Assembly: GCA_949744905.1 (NCBI GenBank)
Contig: CATKCE010000074.1
Coordinates: forward strand, 1 to 48,636
Origin: an uncultured bacterium
Lineage (GTDB): Bacteria; Bacillota; Clostridia; Christensenellales; Pumilibacteraceae
Direction of reading: 5' to 3'
Length of the DNA: 48,636 nt
The notes under the pieces were generated by a model. It saw only the letters and a list, made by a program, of their open reading frames with translations. It had not been told where the DNA came from and searched no databases. Shown here piece by piece: positions 47,086-48,636 of this stretch. A program made the translations under genes and the position numbers. Each line of letters opens with the position of its first letter. Position 1 is the first letter of the stretch.

Positions 47086-47673
47086 ATGGCGGAAATAAAA
47101 GACATATTGGCAAAGAATTTGTTGGAACTTCGCAAAGCAGCGTCGCTCACCCAGTTGGAACTTGCCGAAAAACTTAATTACTCGGATAAATCGGTATCGA
47201 AGTGGGAACACGGAGACGCCGTGCCGGATATAGAAGTGATAGCCTCTATCGCAAACTTTTATTCGGTAAGCGTCGATTATCTTATAACCGAACATAAAGA
47301 GGGCGAAATTTCGCCTGCGGAACAACAACGTAAATTCGACAGCAATAAACTGGTCATCACGCTGTTGTCCGTTTCGGCGGTATGGATAGTTTCAACGATA
47401 GTTTACGTACAGCTTTTGCTGTGGGCAAAGATAAATTACTGGCAGGCGTTTGTATGGTCGGTTCCCGCCTCGTGTATCGTAATGATAGTTTTTAACGCGA
47501 TATGGGGAAGACGGAGGTTTTCGGCGGTTTTGGTATCGGTCCTTGTATGGTCTATTATCACGGGTCTGTATCTGCAAACGCTTAAATACAACATGTGGGT
47601 ATTGTACTTTATAGGAATACCTTTGCAGATATCGGTAATACTTTGGTCGCGACTCGGGAGAGGCAAAAAATAA
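47086..47673 (+). CDS. XRE-family regulator with C-terminal membrane domain
   Basis: AKNLLELRKAASLTQLELAEKLNYSDKSVSKWEHGDAVPDIEVIASIANFYSVSVDYLI HTH, then hydrophobic segments. Confidence 0.9.
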   Translation: MAEIKDILAKNLLELRKAASLTQLELAEKLNYSDKSVSKWEHGDAVPDIEVIASIANFYSVSVDYLITEHKEGEISPAEQQRKFDSNKLVITLLSVSAVWIVSTIVYVQLLLWAKINYWQAFVWSVPASCIVMIVFNAIWGRRRFSAVLVSVLVWSIITGLYLQTLKYNMWVLYFIGIPLQISVILWSRLGRGKK

Positions 47674-47737
47674 AGTCGAGAGACTTTGCTACAATATAAA
47701 ATCGCGCTTCCGGTACAAAATGCGTCGCGTATAATAA

Positions 47738-47777
47738 AAAACGCACCGTCCTTTTGGGGCGGTGTATCTTTTTGCGG
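47738..47777 (+). terminator. Terminator after the XRE gene
   Basis: CACCGTCC-TTTT-GGGGCGGTG followed by a T-rich tail. Confidence 0.6.
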
Positions 47778-47902
47778 AGCATTTCCGAATCCGAAACGAA
47801 TATCGCGAAAGTTGAAACAAAAAGAAAGGAGAGATCGTAACGTACTTTTATGTGAGCGGAAAGAGGACCGGATATTTGCGACCGGCAGTCGAAACACGCA
47901 AA

Positions 47903-47922
47903 AAGGGCGCGTTTGCGCCCTT
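47903..47922 (-). terminator. Terminator downstream of tRNA-Met
   Basis: AAGGGCGC-GTTT-GCGCCCTT; on the minus strand it is followed by a T-run. Confidence 0.65.
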
Positions 47923-47932
47923 AAATGCCTTT

Positions 47933-48009
47933 TGGTAGCGGTAGTTGGATTCGAACCAACGACCAATCGGGTATGAACCGAGTACTCTAGCCAGCTGAGC
48001 TATACCGCC
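47933..48009 (-). tRNA. tRNA-Met (CAT anticodon, elongator-like)
   Basis: Minus strand GGCGGTATAGCTCAGCTGGCTAGAGTACTCGGTTCATACCCGATTGGTCGTTGGTTCGAATCCAACTACCGCTACCA: cloverleaf, TTCATAC anticodon loop, encoded CCA. Confidence 0.93.
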
Positions 48010-48155
48010 ACACAGCTTACCTATTATAGCAGACAAATTTATATTTTGCAAGTCTTTTTACGACCGTTGCCGATAAAAAATCGAAACCTTTTTATATAAC
48101 CTTACATAGTATGATATAGAGAGGTTATAATCTCGCAACAAAGGAGACTTACAAA

Positions 48156-48636
48156 ATGTTCAAATTCAATTTCGGATGCTCAAACAGGTGCGGTTGCGGA
48201 TCGCACGAGCACGATTGCTGCTGTGAGCCCGAGCCTATCCCTCCTTGTCCCGAGCCGGCTCCGGCTTGTTGCGTAGGACCCACCGGCCCGCGCGGACCTA
48301 TGGGCGCAATGGGCCCCATGGGCTTCCCCGGTGCAATGGGGCCTACCGGACCGCAGGGCGTACAAGGCTTGCAGGGCGTTCCGGGGGCGATCGGACCTAC
48401 CGGTCCCATGGGTCCCATGGGCCCCGCGGGCGCGACCGGAGCTACCGGCGCTACGGGAGCCACAGGAGCTACGGGTGAAATAGGACCCACCGGTCCCACC
48501 GGACCTGCGGGCGCTACGGGAGCCACAGGTGCCACAGGCGCTACCGGCGCTGTCGGTCCCACCGGACCTATGGGCCCTGCCGGACCCGCGGGAGCTACCG
48601 GCGCTACGGGTGCCACGGGAGCCACCGGTGCAGTCG
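48156..48636 (+). CDS. Collagen-like G-X-Y repeat protein with Cys-rich N-terminus (3' end outside window)
   Basis: SD aaggagac then [39 protein letters not shown] followed by [17 protein letters not shown]...GATGATGAT repeats, open to the window end. Confidence 0.9.
   Translation, partial: MFKFNFGCSNRCGCGSHEHDCCCEPEPIPPCPEPAPACCVGPTGPRGPMGAMGPMGFPGAMGPTGPQGVQGLQGVPGAIGPTGPMGPMGPAGATGATGATGATGATGEIGPTGPTGPAGATGATGATGATGAVGPTGPMGPAGPAGATGATGATGATGAV

Noticed and set aside
47686-48051. Plus ORF ending ...LLVAVVGFEPTTNRV and minus ORF ...GGIAQLARVLGSYPIGRWFESNYRY
   Set aside because: Classic false proteins from translating across a tRNA gene (tRNA-Met 47933-48009).
48149-48625. Minus-strand 158-aa [12 protein letters not shown] repeat ORF
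   Set aside because: Reverse complement of the G-X-Y collagen repeat; the plus frame has an SD, start and coherent N-terminus.
48230-48636. Tandem GGA/ACC-rich DNA repeat as a CRISPR or satellite
   Set aside because: Periodicity is 9 nt and in frame, explained by G-X-Y coding; no spacers.

Overview
This 48.6 kb window is ordinary-looking chromosome, probably from an uncultured Clostridia/Firmicutes-type bacterium (inferred from gene content and promoter/RBS style). It carries no phage, transposon, CRISPR array or rRNA that I could support. In order it contains: the 3' end of a YabN/MazG-type pyrophosphohydrolase, a tRNA-dihydrouridine synthase and a small membrane protein; two convergent pairs of heterodimeric ABC exporters; htpG; an [FeFe]-hydrogenase/redox-sensing cluster (2Fe-2S protein, PAS-containing HydS-like hydrogenase, SpoIIE-type phosphatase, ferredoxin-type hydrogenase); purF; a polar amino acid ABC transporter with a circularly permuted binding protein; a Na/Pi cotransporter, ribokinase, PHP protein and membrane protein; AraC and Soj/ParA; ecfA1-ecfA2-ecfT-truA; a LytTR/GHKL two-component system; a secreted polysaccharide-degradation locus (esterase lipoprotein, two domain-swapped GH3 enzymes, a PIG/CBM lipoprotein); a GT8/PlsC/CrtO-like operon; an XRE regulator; tRNA-Met; and the start of a Cys-rich collagen-like protein. 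The best second-look items are the circularly permuted solute-binding protein, the hydrogenase sensing cluster and its operator-like promoter, the leader/mini-ORF/terminator element and palindrome-rich promoter before htpG, an 18-codon peptide and a 9-G tract at the LytTR regulator, three promoters that place ATG at the transcription start, and the Cys-rich collagen-like protein. All calls come from reading motifs and the supplied ORF track. No database search or folding was run.
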